DNA of 64,000 nucleotides from Cryptomeria japonica (lineage: Eukaryota; Streptophyta; Pinopsida; Cupressales; Cupressaceae). Shown piece after piece: positions 21,490 to 33,371 of the stretch (position 1 is the stretch's first letter; the number at the start of each line of letters is the position of its first letter). The notes under the pieces were generated by a model, which worked only from the letters and a program-made list of their open reading frames with translations, did no database searches and was not told the origin of the DNA. The DNA lies in assembly GCF_030272615.1 (NCBI RefSeq), contig NC_081405.1, forward strand, positions 605,598,177-605,662,176. The letters are read 5' to 3'. Both the position numbers and the translations under genes were made by a program.

Positions 21490-22648
21490 TGGATTTTTCT
21501 TGCTTTTTTAAAATATAAAAATTCTTTAGATGCATGTTATTGATGGGTTCCATGAGCTGATCCTCATCCGGTGTTGATAGCCGATATGCTCCTGACCCAA
21601 ATACTGTTGTGACCACAAATGGATCTAACCAGTTTGGTTCAAACTTTCCTTTCTTTTCTCGATCTGACTGGTTGCATGGATTTCCTTTGAGTACTGGTTC
21701 CCCAACTTGAAATGTTCTTGGTTTGACCTTATGATTATAACTTCAACACATTCTTTGTTGATATACCTTTAAATGATCAAAGGCATTTTGTCTTCGGTCA
21801 TGGATCAATTCTAACTCCTGCAATCTAGATACTCGTTGTTCTTCATCAGGGATGAGACCTTTTAATGATACTCATAGAGAAGGTATCTCTACTTCTATTG
21901 GCAGTATTGCTTCTGATCCATAAACAAGAGAGAAAGGTGTGGCACCTGTGGGTATGCGGGTACTGGTATGATAGGCCCATAGAGCATGGTTCAATTGAAT
22001 ATGCCAATCTCTGCCAACATCATTTACTGTCTTTTAGAGGATTTTCAAAATAGTTTTGTTTGACACTTCTTCTTGCCCATTCCCTTGTGGATAGTAGGGT
22101 GTGGAAAATCTGTGTTAGATCTTGAATTTCTCACATAGTTCCTGGACATCTTGATTCTTGAATGGTCGCCCATTATAAGTGATAATGCTCATGGGTATTC
22201 CATACCAACAGATGATGTAGATCAATATAAATGAAGCAATTTATTTTCCTATGATATTTATGAGAGGTACTGCCTCAATCCATTTTGTGAAATATTTTGT
22301 AGCGACCAGAATGAATTTGTGACCATTAGATGAAGAAGGATTTATCTTTCCTACTAGATCAAGACCCCATTGGCAGAAAGGCCAAGATGTTGCCAAAACA
22401 TGAAGTTCTTGTGCTGGTGCATGAATCAAATTCCCATGGATCTGACATTGTTTGGATGTTTTAACTATCTGAAAAGAATCTTGTTCCATAGTTGGCCAAT
22501 AATAGCCCAAGCCTATGAGTTTTTTCGAAAGGGTAAGACCACTTAAATGAGTGCCACAAATGTCGTTATGGAATTCATTTAAGGCCTTCTCAGATTCTTC
22601 TTTTTCGAGACATCTTAAAAGAGTACCATCTAGACCTTGTTTAAACAA
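21490..22648 (-). pseudogene. Tat element integrase
   Basis: This would insert the element cDNA into chromosomes. From the N-side: a zinc-binding remnant (HNDICGTHLSG then CQIHG), the core with WPFCQWGLDLVG (first Asp), IITYNGRPFKNQ (the expected Asp before NG is Tyr), and YYPQGNGQEEVSNK (Glu), then a C-terminal part with WAYHTSTRIPTGATPFSLVY and VFGSGAYRL. Stops occur at 22238-22240 and further on. The lost catalytic Asp would abolish strand transfer even without the stops. It is in the same frame as the upstream RNase H domains. Confidence 0.88.
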
Positions 22649-23050
22649 GGTATCCGAGACAAGAGTATAATGGGAGGATTGGTGAATAAAGTTTCCCTTT
22701 TGGTTCTTTGATAAATCAGGAGGTAGGGTGTTATCTTTTAGGTATGTGTAATTTTGGCCATAACAAGATTAATCATGCCCAAGAAGGTGACCGATAGTTT
22801 GGGAATCAGGAAAATTATGAGCAGGGTAAAACAACTCTTCCACTAGGAATTCATAATGTTCTTGATTTTCTTGTGTCTGAAGGAGAGAAGCAAGTGTAAC
22901 CATGGCGTCTATTGCTTTGTTGTCATTCCTTAGAATCTGCTGAAAATTTATTTCTACAAACTATTTCTTGATATCATCAACCATATTTTTATAAGGCATT
23001 AAGTTTTCATCCTTTGTTTTATAATCATCATTGACTTGATTGATGATGAG

Positions 23051-23416
23051 CTAAGAGTCTCCAAATACTTGAAGTTGTGTAATGTTCCATTCTATAGCCA
23101 TTTTGATACCAGTAACCAAAGCTTCATATTTTGTTGTATTGCTTGTAAATGGAAAGCTTAATTTGTATGCTTTCGGAATTGTATGACCTTGTGGTGTGAT
23201 GAATAGAATACCTGCTCCTGATCCATGTTGTGTATATGAACCATCAAAGTATAATTGCAATGTTTTTGTGGTGACTATTAGGATATCAACATCGATAAAT
23301 TCAATCTGCAAAGGATGGTCATCTTGAAGTGGTGCCTCTGCTAGTTGGTCTGCAATGACTTTCCCCTTGATAGCATTTATGCCTACATACTCAATATCAA
23401 ACTCACTTAGAATCAT
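23051..23416 (-). pseudogene. Archaeal-type second RNase H of the Tat element
   Basis: The domain shows LYFDGSYTQHGSGAGILF, KYEALVTGIKMA and LQVFGDS, the standard Asp, Glu and Asp acidic positions of an additional RNase H. It follows the ordinary gypsy RNase H directly, which is the usual Tat order. The stop at 23051-23053 cuts it after GDS. Confidence 0.88.
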
Positions 23417-23431
23417 GATCCATTTTGTTAG

Positions 23432-24648
23432 TCATCCTGTTAGTGTTGCCTTGCTGAGTAAATACTTCAATGGGTTGATTTTAGCTATCAACTTGATGGA
23501 GTGAGATAGTAGATAGTGTCTTAATTTTTGAGAAGCAAAAACTACCGCCAAGCATGCTTTTTCTATTGGTGAATAGTTGATCTCGTATCCCACTAATGTT
23601 CTATTGATGTAGTAGATGGCTCGTTCTTTTTCTTCATTATCATGGTGTGCAAGAAGAACTCCTAATGATACTTCGGTGGTTGATACATAGAGTAACAATG
23701 ACTTTCCTATAATTGGTGACATTAGGATAGGTGGTTGCATGTGATATGCCTTGATCTTGTTGAATGTATCCTCACATTGACGGTCCCACTTGAATTTAAC
23801 ATTCTTATGCAATACATGAGTAAATGGTTGACATTTATCTGCTAGTTGAGCAACAAATCTTCTGATTGACTGGAGTCTTCCTTGGAGCGATCTTAGTTGA
23901 CTTATATTCTTGGGAGATGCCATTTCTATGATTTCTTTGACCTTAGCCGGATCTACTTCGATACCTCTAGCTAAAATAATGTATCCCAATAGCTTCCTAA
24001 AGTGACACCAAAGGCACATTTCTTAGGATTTAGCCGTAGCTTATACTATTCCAACCTGTCAAAGACCTTTTCTAGTATTCCTATATGGTCTTCTATATTG
24101 TATGATTTAGCCAAGGTGTCATCCACATAATCTTCCATGAATTTATGCATCATGTCATGGAATATTGTTATCATAGCTCTCTGATATGTAGCACCTGCAT
24201 TCTTTAGTCCAAAGGGCATGACGTTCCAGCAAAAAGTACCCCATGGAAATGTGAAAGCTATCTTTTCTTGATCTTTAGGTGCTATTTTAATCTAATTGTA
24301 TCTGGACAAACCATCCATTAGAGAAAATATGGAGTGTCCAACAGTTAAATCTACAATGATGTCAACGTTAGGCAAAGGAAAGTCATCCTTTGGACATGCA
24401 TTATTAAGATCTTTGAAGTTTGTTCATATTCTAATACTTTTATTTGCTTTGGAAATAGACACGATGTTGGATACCCATTGAGGATATGCTACAAGTCTGA
24501 TGAATCTAACATCCAATAATTTCTTTAGTTCTGCTTTGACTAGAAGAGCAATATGTTGATGCATTTTTCTTAATTTTTGTTTAACCGGTTTGGCTCTGGT
24601 ACTGACATTTAATTGATGCATAATAAGCTTTGGATCGAATCCTAACAT
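23432..24648 (-). pseudogene. Tat element reverse transcriptase and first RNase H
   Basis: RT motifs run from AELKKLLDVRFI through PFGLKNAGATYQRAM to YVDDTL (catalytic Asp pair kept), then a thumb segment with LGYIILARGIEVDPAKV and SLQGRLQSIRRFV. The gypsy RNase H follows with LLLYVSTTEVSLGVLLA and YSPIEKACLAVVFA. A frameshift near 24019 and scattered stops (for example 24424-24426) break it. Frame and order place it between the linker and the archaeal-type RNase H. Confidence 0.88.
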
Positions 24649-24657
24649 GTCTGCATA

Positions 24658-25862
24658 TCACCAGGCAAAATTGATTTGATGCCGTTTGAAAAATTTCATA
24701 TATTGTTGCCTTTCTTCTTCTAATAGAGAAGTTGTTGGATGTAGGATCATTAGTTGCTCTATTGTCCCAATGTTAATTGCCTTTGTTGGTTCGATCAAAA
24801 TGGATGACCTTTCTTGATAGTGCACAGGTAAAGTGTCAAATCTCCCATCTTCCAGTACCTCGAGGAGGTTTTCACTATTAGATGTGTCCTTTCTTTTTAC
24901 TTTTTCTTGATCTAATGTTGCCAAAAAATGGTTTTCAACATTAGACCTGATATTATTTTCTTTATTTTTCTTTTTGCGACTAGGAGATTTGGCACCCACT
25001 TGACTGGAAGATACATTGCTGAAATTCCTAGTGAGAGTTCTTGTGGGTTCAATTGTATTAAGATATATGGATATGGCATAGTCATTAGGAAAATTATCAA
25101 TGGCAGTATGTCGTTCATTTTCCCAATCAATAAGTTCAAGGTGGATTAGAGGTAGAGGGTGTTCAGGTTGAGATGTTTTGAGAGTATCAAGGGTCAAGAT
25201 GGATGTATCAAAGTTTTCAATATGTATTTCTATGTCCAGAATAGTACTCTCATCGGAATGACCTCGCATGAGGAGCTCCTGATCATCCTCGATTAAGTCC
25301 AAGTCAGCCGAATGTGATTCTAATTCAAGTGAACTATCTCCTAAAATTTTCCCTGCATACGTGTGAGCTACATCGAGTCCTACATCTTCTTCAAAGAAAT
25401 TTTATTCAGCTGATTCTTCAGAGTAATAGGAATCCCATTCCCATTCGTTAGAATTTGTCTCACTTGCAGCTTGCAATCTATAGATTTATTCATATAATAT
25501 TTGATTTGTTTCTTCATCTTTTCTTTCTATATCTTTTCTTCTTTCATATTCAACCTCTTCTCGACTGAGATTGAGTTCTGTCAACCTTGCTATGACCTAT
25601 CCTTGATTAGTATCAGGCTCATTCTTATTTTGATTGAGATTTAAGGTTGCTTGGGAGGTGTTTTTAGTTTGTTTTTCCTGTTGATTTGAAGTTTGCTTCT
25701 TTTCCTATTTCATGTTTGCTTGTGCTTGTTACTTAGCTGATGTTTCTTCTCTTTCAATTACCAATTGTTCTTGTCTGTTTTCATATTTCTCTTGTTGTTG
25801 GCTAAAAGTTGTGTCTTCTGGTAGAGTAACATGTCCATACCCTAAGCCTACTTTATTTGTAG
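24658..25862 (-). pseudogene. Tat element linker between G-patch and RT
   Basis: An acidic and Gln/Glu-rich stretch (near 25300-25862) leads into a pre-RT segment with MDLIEDDQELLMRGHSDES and NFAW ahead of the RT. No fold is recognised; long variable linkers here are common in Tat elements. Several stops occur. Its first codons join the G-patch exon across the gag-only insertion: the frame is kept if the insert and one TSD copy are ignored. Confidence 0.7.
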
Positions 25863-25867
25863 CCTGT

Positions 25868-27921
25868 TGTTGGTAAACAGATTTGTCCTTCTTAAATACC
25901 TTTCAAAAATGACTCTTGAATGCCCAAATTGAAAGACAAAAACTAGAACCAACAGTTGAGTCACTTGCAATGGTGAGTGCAAGTGCTCTCTGAATTTTGA
26001 TATGAAGGTACATCTCCCATCGTTGGATAAAAATGTATGTTTTCTGAATATGTTTTTAATCGAAAAGCAATAAAGGCAACTAACATCTTCTCATAGCCAT
26101 GACACAGATGCGAATAGCAGATTTATAATGAAGTGAATGAAGATAAGTAAAACACAGTTTAATTATCCACACCCAGGAAAACACCATTTCCAATAAATAA
26201 AAATGCTCTGGACTCTGATCGAGTCTCTCTCATGTCTCAAAGGACAAGGGGGATCAGAATACCCAGACAAAGAGTTAACAGTAGATTTCTTTCCAAATAT
26301 AAATTATTTATGAAATCAAAGTTTCAAAATCAAATGCATATACATAGTTTGATGTAACAGAAAAGACAATGAAAGGAAATTACAAGAGAGACAAAGCTCA
26401 TTGTAATAAAAAGAAAAAATTGACAAATCCACAGATCAACAAAATCTTCTTCATTCTATCAATGCCCAAAAAATGTGAGCTCAAAGACTCAACACTTTTG
26501 AAAAACAAAACTGTGCAGTCCAGAAAACAATGTTTCCCCTTCGTTTTTTAGAGTAGAAAGAGAAAGAAAAGAAAATAAGAACCCTTTCTCCTTTCTTTCA
26601 TTACATATATATAGCTGAGAATTTTAGTTATCAATAACTGATTCTTGATCTTCTATCTTCTTCTGACAACTCTTTTTAATTTTACTTCAAATATTTTATC
26701 CTCCATTCCTTTCTGAAAAATATTTGAAGAGAATGTAATTTAAACACATCTAATTATGTTTTGATAGGTGGTCATTTATTTTATATCTCCATTTCAAATG
26801 TGAGCTTCTCATAATAATATTTTTCTCAGAAATTTGTATAGACCCATACGTAGAGATCAATAACTTTCGAATGCGATAATATTTGTCCAATCGCTTCAGT
26901 GAGGATTTAGAAAACTAGGTTTTCTAAAACGTGTAAACATTTCAGCCTGATCTAATGGTGTAATTAAAAGTTATACCCCTCGCACCAAGATTGATTTTGC
27001 TGTCTTAGAAAATCCGTGGTTACAGGTTGCATTGAAAACTATAAACAATATACATGTCAAAAATTGCACATGGATCATGACTTTGAGCTGCCATTTGAAG
27101 GAATGAGCTATATTTTATGACAAAGCTCTCTTTATAATAGAGGAGGATTGTAACTCTTCAGATTTTTTATAATACCGTGAGCTTCTGAAACAATTCTTTG
27201 AAAATATTATCAACTGCTATCCTTTGTTATCAACATATGAATTAATAATTAAATTCATCTTTCAAAAAGCCGAATCTTCCTTTGTAACATGAAGGTTGGA
27301 CTTTGTATGTGTTATTGTGGCTATCTCAAAAGCCATCCAAACACTTTTACTCTCAGCTCGATGATCATTTTTTAAAAACATCCACACTTTGAACTTGCGA
27401 ACTTTGAACTTGAACCCAAACTTCGAACTTTGAAAAGGTTCAAGGTTCAAGTTCAATGACAATTGTTCTTTTCGGCTGCCATAGAAAAACCTGCATAACG
27501 TTTTACTGGGAGCTTTATTTCTTATGAAATTTTAACTGTAGATTAAATAAGATGAGTAGAGAATAACCCAAAAATCATGTTTGCATATGACACATAAAAA
27601 TTGAGATTTAATTGTTTGGGAATATGGGTAACCCAAAAATTAAACAATTAAAATCTCTCAGCCGACATGGAGTTTGGCCATAAAAACTGATCATTTTGGA
27701 AAAGAGGATGTTAAAATTATCTCTGCAAAAGGATTTTATGTCATCTTTCATAGAATTTGAAAAACAATGACTTCTTTGTGACTGGCAGGTAGGGGATGTC
27801 CAAGAGGGTGCTTGAAAGTTTGAACAAAGGTGACCAACACTTTCAACATTAAAAAATTAGCAATAATTGGTTTTTAGCTGATTATAACGCTTTAGGCACG
27901 AGCAAAAATATAGGGGTAACA
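25868..27921 (-). repeat. 3' LTR of the gag-only element
   Basis: 2054 bp, nearly collinear with 30042-32295. A TATATATA candidate promoter lies near 26605-26613. It has a single short GAACTTTGAAC cluster (27385-27455) where the other LTR has an expanded one. Confidence 0.9.
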
Positions 27922-28155
27922 TTGGCTCTGATTGGGGACCAGGATTGTAAAGGACTAGGAGAATCCAGAATGTCTCTAGGAGAGAAGAAGAATAGTGCCT
28001 AGCCATTGGGGTAACAGAGTCAAGACAAATAGAGCACAAGGATCTTCCTACAGATGAGGGAAGAGGCAACAAAACAAAACTAATAAGCCAAAACCCACAC
28101 TAAAACAAGGTTGAAAACTAAGACAAGCTACACCTAAATCACACCAAAAAATTAT

Positions 28156-29958
28156 TTACAAAAGATCGAGCAAACAATCCATGCCTCCAAGAATGCAACT
28201 GGTTGTGAGAAGCGTGTCGGTGCGGAAAAGTGGTTGATATGTAAGTAGAATCATTCCCAATAAATAACCTGCAACCATTGTAAAGAAGGATCCAATAACA
28301 ACCCATTGTAAAAACTTTCTCAAAAATATATCAGGTCCAAAGAGCCACTCTGCATCATAGACTTCTGGTTGCAACATGTCAACACCATCTTGAGTGAGCT
28401 GACTCATACTAGAAATACCACAGTCTTCCTTACGAATGTTAGAAAAATAAGCCATGCTTTTAATAGGACAACCTTGTTCAAAAGTGCAAGAATGGTCTAT
28501 GAGAAAGTCTCTATCTAAATCTGAATTTTGACTCTCTAGACATTCATTTTCCAAGAATTCATTATAAACATTAGCTTCAAAACAAAATGATTCCAGCATG
28601 GGATGACTATCAAACAACTCATCTTCACAATCAAATTTGAATATCTCTAATTCAGATCGCCTGTGTAATATCATAACAGAGGTGAATGAGTTTCACTTGG
28701 TTTGCATTTCAGTATTCTCAAAATTCTTCAATGTTTTGGGCTGCAACAATTCCTCAATATCTTGCATGCAATCAAACTGAAAAGACTCATACCTTGTCTA
28801 CATATCAATATGAGAGATACCCCCTACTTTTTCACCATAAGGCATCTCTTGTTTATGCTGATCTGTTATGCTTCCCTGATTAAAATTATTAGCTGAAATT
28901 GCATTAGAAGTATCAAATGAAAAAGATTCAAATTCTAAAAAAGAGACATTTTCTAGCAAACTTCCATCTAATTGTTCATCATCAAATCCTTGCTCTATAG
29001 AAGAAGCATCTGAGCAAGTCATTAAAATTTCTGATTGTGCAGTTTGATCACCCTCATCTTTAAATGAATTATCATTTTCAACATACAAATGACAAATCCC
29101 TACAATGCTAGGAGAGCTATTTTCAATCAAAGGAGGTTCTTGGAAGTGTCCATCATTGAAGACTATTAAATTTTGAGAATAAGAGATAGGCAGTGTTGAT
29201 TTTGTTGCTTTCATAACAAGTTTCTTTTGTAGAAGCTCTTTCTTCAGATAAAACTTTTGATTATAAAGACAAATTTCAGATTGTGGCTCACTCACAACAC
29301 ATTCATCCATGCATTTCATTCCACTTAACAACATATCATCATCTACCTCAATAGCCTCTTTTTGTGCATCTTTCAAATTTTGTATTTTCTTACGCTTCAA
29401 CTGAAATTTAATTTTAGTTTGCAATGCAACAATAAAAACACATAGCTGATTACTTTCAGATGGTTGGCAAGCTTGAGGAATTTTACCAACACATCTATTA
29501 AATCTATCAATAAAACCTCTCATAGATTCATCATTTTTCATCTGAATTTGAAAGAAATTCAAAAGTAACTTATAAGTATCAACCACAGGCTGAAATCTTC
29601 CAAAGAATTTTACCTTTAAGTCATCCCAGCTAGTAATGCATCCATCTTGCAAATTCTGAAACCACTCAGCGGCATTTCCAACAAGGCTGTCAACAAATAA
29701 TCTCACAAAGATATTCTCTTCTTGCACTCCAAGAATCCCACAGGTAACCATGACTGCTTTAATGTGATCATCAGGATCTTGATTCTTATCTCCAACAAAC
29801 TTTGGAAAACATTCCCTTGATCCTTTAGGAAGGGCTGAATATTGGGGCAAAGCAAATGGACCAAAATGAGTCCCCCATGGCTGAGCTGCAACTAAAGCCA
29901 TAATTTCAGACTGGAATTCTTCAACCAGACATAAACAGAGTCGCCAATCTCCTTTCAC
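28156..29958 (-). pseudogene. Gag polyprotein with C-terminal membrane segment
   Basis: The N-terminal half is a retrotransposon gag capsid domain: ECFPKFVGDKNQDPDDHIKA, FVDSLVGNAAEWFQNL, FFGRFQPV and MRGFIDRFNRCVGKIP. No zinc knuckle is seen. An acidic region of several hundred residues follows. The last 60 residues hold a hydrophobic segment (FLQWVVIGSFFTMVAGYLLG and on to MILLTYQPL), long enough for one membrane span or a hairpin. Stops at 28798-28800 and about 28690 interrupt one continuous frame. Whether the start is 29958 or an internal Met is open; MALVAAQPWGTHFGPF looks like a natural start. The membrane part has no known family to my eye. Confidence 0.75.
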
Positions 29959-30018
29959 ACAGAGATGTCTTTAAAAATTGAGGAAAAAACAAAAATGACT
30001 GATCTTTTGATTTTGAAT

Positions 30019-30035
30019 CCCCAGTAGAGTCGCCA
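30019..30035 (-). other. Primer-binding site of the gag-only element
   Basis: TGGCGACTCTACTGGGG on the minus strand, six bases inside the 5' LTR. This is a primer-binding sequence often seen in plant gypsy elements. Confidence 0.75.
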
Positions 30036-30041
30036 AAAATC

Positions 30042-32295
30042 TGTTGGTAAACAGATTTGTCCTTCTTAAATACCTTTCAAAAATGACTCCTGAATGCCCA
30101 AATTGAAAGATAAAAACTAGAACCAGCAGTTGAGTCACTTGCAATGGTGAGTGCAAGTGCTCTCTGAATTTTGATATGAAGGTACAGCTCCCTTCATTGG
30201 ATAAAAATGTATATTTTGAATATGCTTTTAACCGGAAAGCAATAAAGGCAACTAACATCTACTCATAGCCATGACACAGATGTGAATAGCATATTTATAA
30301 TGAAGTGAATGAAGATAAGTAAAACACAGTTTAATTATCCACACCTAGGAAAATACCCTTTCTAATAAATAAAAATGCTCTCGACTCTGATCGAGTCTCT
30401 CTCATGCCTCAAAGGACAAGGGGGGTTAGAATACCCAGACAAAGAGTTAACAGCAGATTTCTTTCCAAATACAAATTCTTTCTAAAATCAAAGTTTCAGA
30501 ATCAAATGCATATACATAGTTTGATGTAACAGAAAAGACAATGAAAGGAAATTACAAGAGAGACAAAGCTCATTGTAATAAAAAGAAAATATTGACAAAT
30601 CTACAGATCAACAAAATCTTCTTCATTCTATCAATGCCCAAAAAATGTGAGCTCAGAGACTCAACACTTTTGAAAAACAAAACTGTGCAATCCAGAAAAC
30701 AATGTCACCCCTTCTTTTTTTAGAGTAGAAAGAGAAATAAAAGAAAATAAGAACCCTTTCTCCTTTCTTTCATTACATATATATAGCTGAGAATTTCAGT
30801 TATCAATAACTAATTCTTGAAAAGATTATTAATTAATCTTTTCCTTCATCTTCTATCTTCTTCCGACAACTCTTTTTAATTTTGCTTCAAATATTTTATC
30901 CTCCATTCATTTCTAAAAAATATTTGAAGAGAATGTAATTTAAACACATCTAATTATGTGTTGACGGGTGGTCATTTATTTTATATCTCCATTTCAAACG
31001 TGAGCTTCTCATAATAATATTTTTTTCAGAAATTTGTATAGACCCGTACGCAGAGATCAATAACTTTTGAATGCTATAATATTTGTCCAATCGCTCCAGT
31101 GAGGATTTAGAAAACTAGGTTTTCTAAAACGTGTAAACATTTCAGCCCGATCCAATGGTGCAATTAAAAGTTATACCCACCGCACCAAGACTGGTTTTTC
31201 TGTCTCAAAAAAAATGTGGTTACAGGTTGCATTGAAAACTATAAATAATATACATGTCAAAACTTGCACATGGATCACGACTTTGAGCTGCCATTTGAAG
31301 GAATGAGCTCTATTTTATGACAAATCTCTCTTTATAATAGAGGAGGATTGTAACTCTTCAGATTTTTTGTAATATTGTGAGCTGCTAAAACAATTCTTTG
31401 AAAATATTCTCAACTGCTATCCTTTGTAATCAACATATGAATTAATAATTAAATCGATCTTTCAAAAAGTTGAATCTTCCTTTGTAACATGAAGGTTGGA
31501 CTTTGTATTTGTTATTGTGGCTATCTCAAAAGTCATCCAAACACTTTTACTCTTAGCTCGATGATCATTTTTTAAAAACATCCACACTCTGAACCTGCGA
31601 ACTTTGAACCTTGAACCTTGAACATGTGAGTTTCAATAGTTCAAGTTCAATGACCAAAAATTACAAAGCTCAAAATTTGAACTTTGAACATTTTGAACCT
31701 GCAGGCTTAAACCAAAAAGGTTCAATGGTTCAAGTTCAAAAAAAAATTACAAAGCCCGCTCCAGTTGAATTCGAACTTTGAACTTGAACCCGAACTTTGA
31801 ACTTTGAAAAGGTTCAAGGTTCAAGTTCAATGATAATTGTTCTTTTCGGCTGTCATAGAAAAACATACATAACTTTTTACTGGGAGCTTCATTTCTTATG
31901 AAATTTTAACTGTAGAATAAATAAGCTGAGTAGAGCATAACCCATAAAACATTTGTCCATAAAACACATAAAAATTGATATTTAATTGTTTGGGTATATG
32001 TGTAACCCAAAAATTAAACAAATAAAATCTCTCAACCGACATGGAGTTTGGCCATAAAAACTGGTCATTTTGGAGAAGAGGAAGTTAAAATTATTTCTGC
32101 AAAAGGATTTTATGTCATCTTTCACAGAATTTGAAAAACAATGACTTCTTTGTGACTGGTAGGTAGGGGATGTCCAAGAGGGTGCTTGAAAGTTTGAACA
32201 AAGGTGACCAACACTTTCAACATTAAAACATTAGCAATAGCTGGTTTTTAGCTGATTATAATGCTTTAGGCACGAGCAAAAATATAGGGGTAACA
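30042..32295 (-). repeat. 5' LTR of the gag-only element
   Basis: 2254 bp, about 200 bp longer than its partner, mostly because of the expanded GAACTTTGAAC cluster at 31590-31830 and a short duplication near 30820-30845. Confidence 0.9.
31590..31830. repeat. Expanded 'gaactttgaac' cluster inside the LTR
   Basis: Ten or more copies of gaactttgaac, gaaccttgaac and the inverted form ttcaagttcaa occur with 'aattacaaag' spacers. The 3' LTR has only the two ends of this block. Confidence 0.8.
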
Positions 32296-32300
32296 CCTGC

Positions 32301-32674
32301 TGAGTATGAGGTTGGATAGGTTCTAATATACCTTCTTTTCTTTTCCCTATAGGACCTGTTCCAGTGTATCCCATTTTTCTGAGAATGTTATATCCTTTGC
32401 TATACTTTTTTGTAGGTATGAGGACATTGTTGATCTTTTGTTGGACTTCTTCATGCTTGAATAGCCATTGTACTACATATTTGTCTTCTATTTCCTCTGA
32501 TATGGTCCCCGCACTAACAAATGCTCCATCAAATATTAGAAGATGTTTCACAATTGGTTGTTGTTTAGAGTTTGATGGTTTTCCAAAGGAATTAGGAGAA
32601 AGTGGTAATTGTGATATTGAATATTCTCTATTCCCTCGATCTCTTAGCTGCATTTGTTTTTTCATACTTGACAA
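32301..32674 (-). pseudogene. Tat element G-patch region
   Basis: YNILRKMGYTGTGPIGKRKE and EGILEPI match a G-patch, a glycine-rich RNA-binding motif found after the protease in Tat-type gypsy elements and some retroviruses. The frame differs from that of the protease, so a shift lies between 32675 and 32775. The gag-only element is inserted right after it. Confidence 0.75.
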
Positions 32675-32774
32675 AATTGAGGCAAATTATTTTTCTTTAG
32701 ATTGTGTTCAAAGATGATGCCTCCCTATTATGAGGAACAATGACCTCTTGAGCTGGTTTGAGATTACTACAATA

Positions 32775-33281
32775 CTAAAACGGATTTGAATCTGCTGAGA
32801 TCGTGATTTCGTGCCCATTGTAGGGAAACTTTAGGCACTGATGATATGTAGATGGAATAGCCTGTATGTCATGTATCCAGGGTCTTCCCAAGAGTATGTT
32901 GTATGATAAATCCAAGTCTAGAACTTGGTATGTTGTATCTTTTTGTAAAGGTCCCACTCGGATGGGTAATATCATAATTCCTTTAGAAGAACACTCTTCT
33001 TCATCATATGCTTTGATGGTAATATTTTTCTAAGGATCAACTGTATCTTCTGAATAACCTAGAGCACGAACAAGACTCAAATAACAAATGTTTAAGCCAA
33101 CTCCTCCATCTATTAGGACACGTTTAACTCGTGTCTTATGAATGATGACTTCAATATGAAAGGGAGCATTATGGGGATGTTGCAAGGACATGTCATCTTC
33201 TTCAGTGAATGATAAGTAGTGAGGGGTTGTGAGGTATCCCACCATGGTTTGGAATTGATCTATATCCAAATCTTTAGACAT
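32775..33281 (-). pseudogene. Tat element aspartic protease
   Basis: The active-site region is VLIDGGVGLNICYLSLVRAL, the DGG variant typical of Tat proteases. The second half has DLDLSYNILLGRPWIHD, the usual closing motif. A stop just before 32976 and the terminal stop at 32775 break the frame. It continues the gag frame. Confidence 0.85.
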
Positions 33282-33371
33282 CGTTGTATCTACTAATTCT
33301 CATTCAAGAATTTCTTTGCGTGCAGGTGAAAGCTTTAAAAGTTCTAAGATGGATATTTGCGCGGGCATTTT

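Larger units (their letters stand above)
25868..32295 (-). mobile_element. Gag-only non-autonomous LTR retrotransposon (TR-GAG type), TSD cctgt/cctgc
   Basis: LTRs at 25868-27921 and 30042-32295 run TGTTACCCCTATATTTTTGC to TTTACCAACA on the minus strand. Flanks are cctgt (25863-25867) and cctgc (32296-32300). The internal part is only 2.1 kb and encodes one gag-containing frame, with no protease, RT or integrase. This is the layout described for TR-GAG elements, which must borrow enzymes from autonomous gypsy elements. It sits in the Tat element just after the G-patch. Confidence 0.92.

Noticed and set aside
28686-28896. Plus-strand frames across the gag-only element
   Set aside because: They overlap the minus-strand gag frame, which carries the recognisable motifs.
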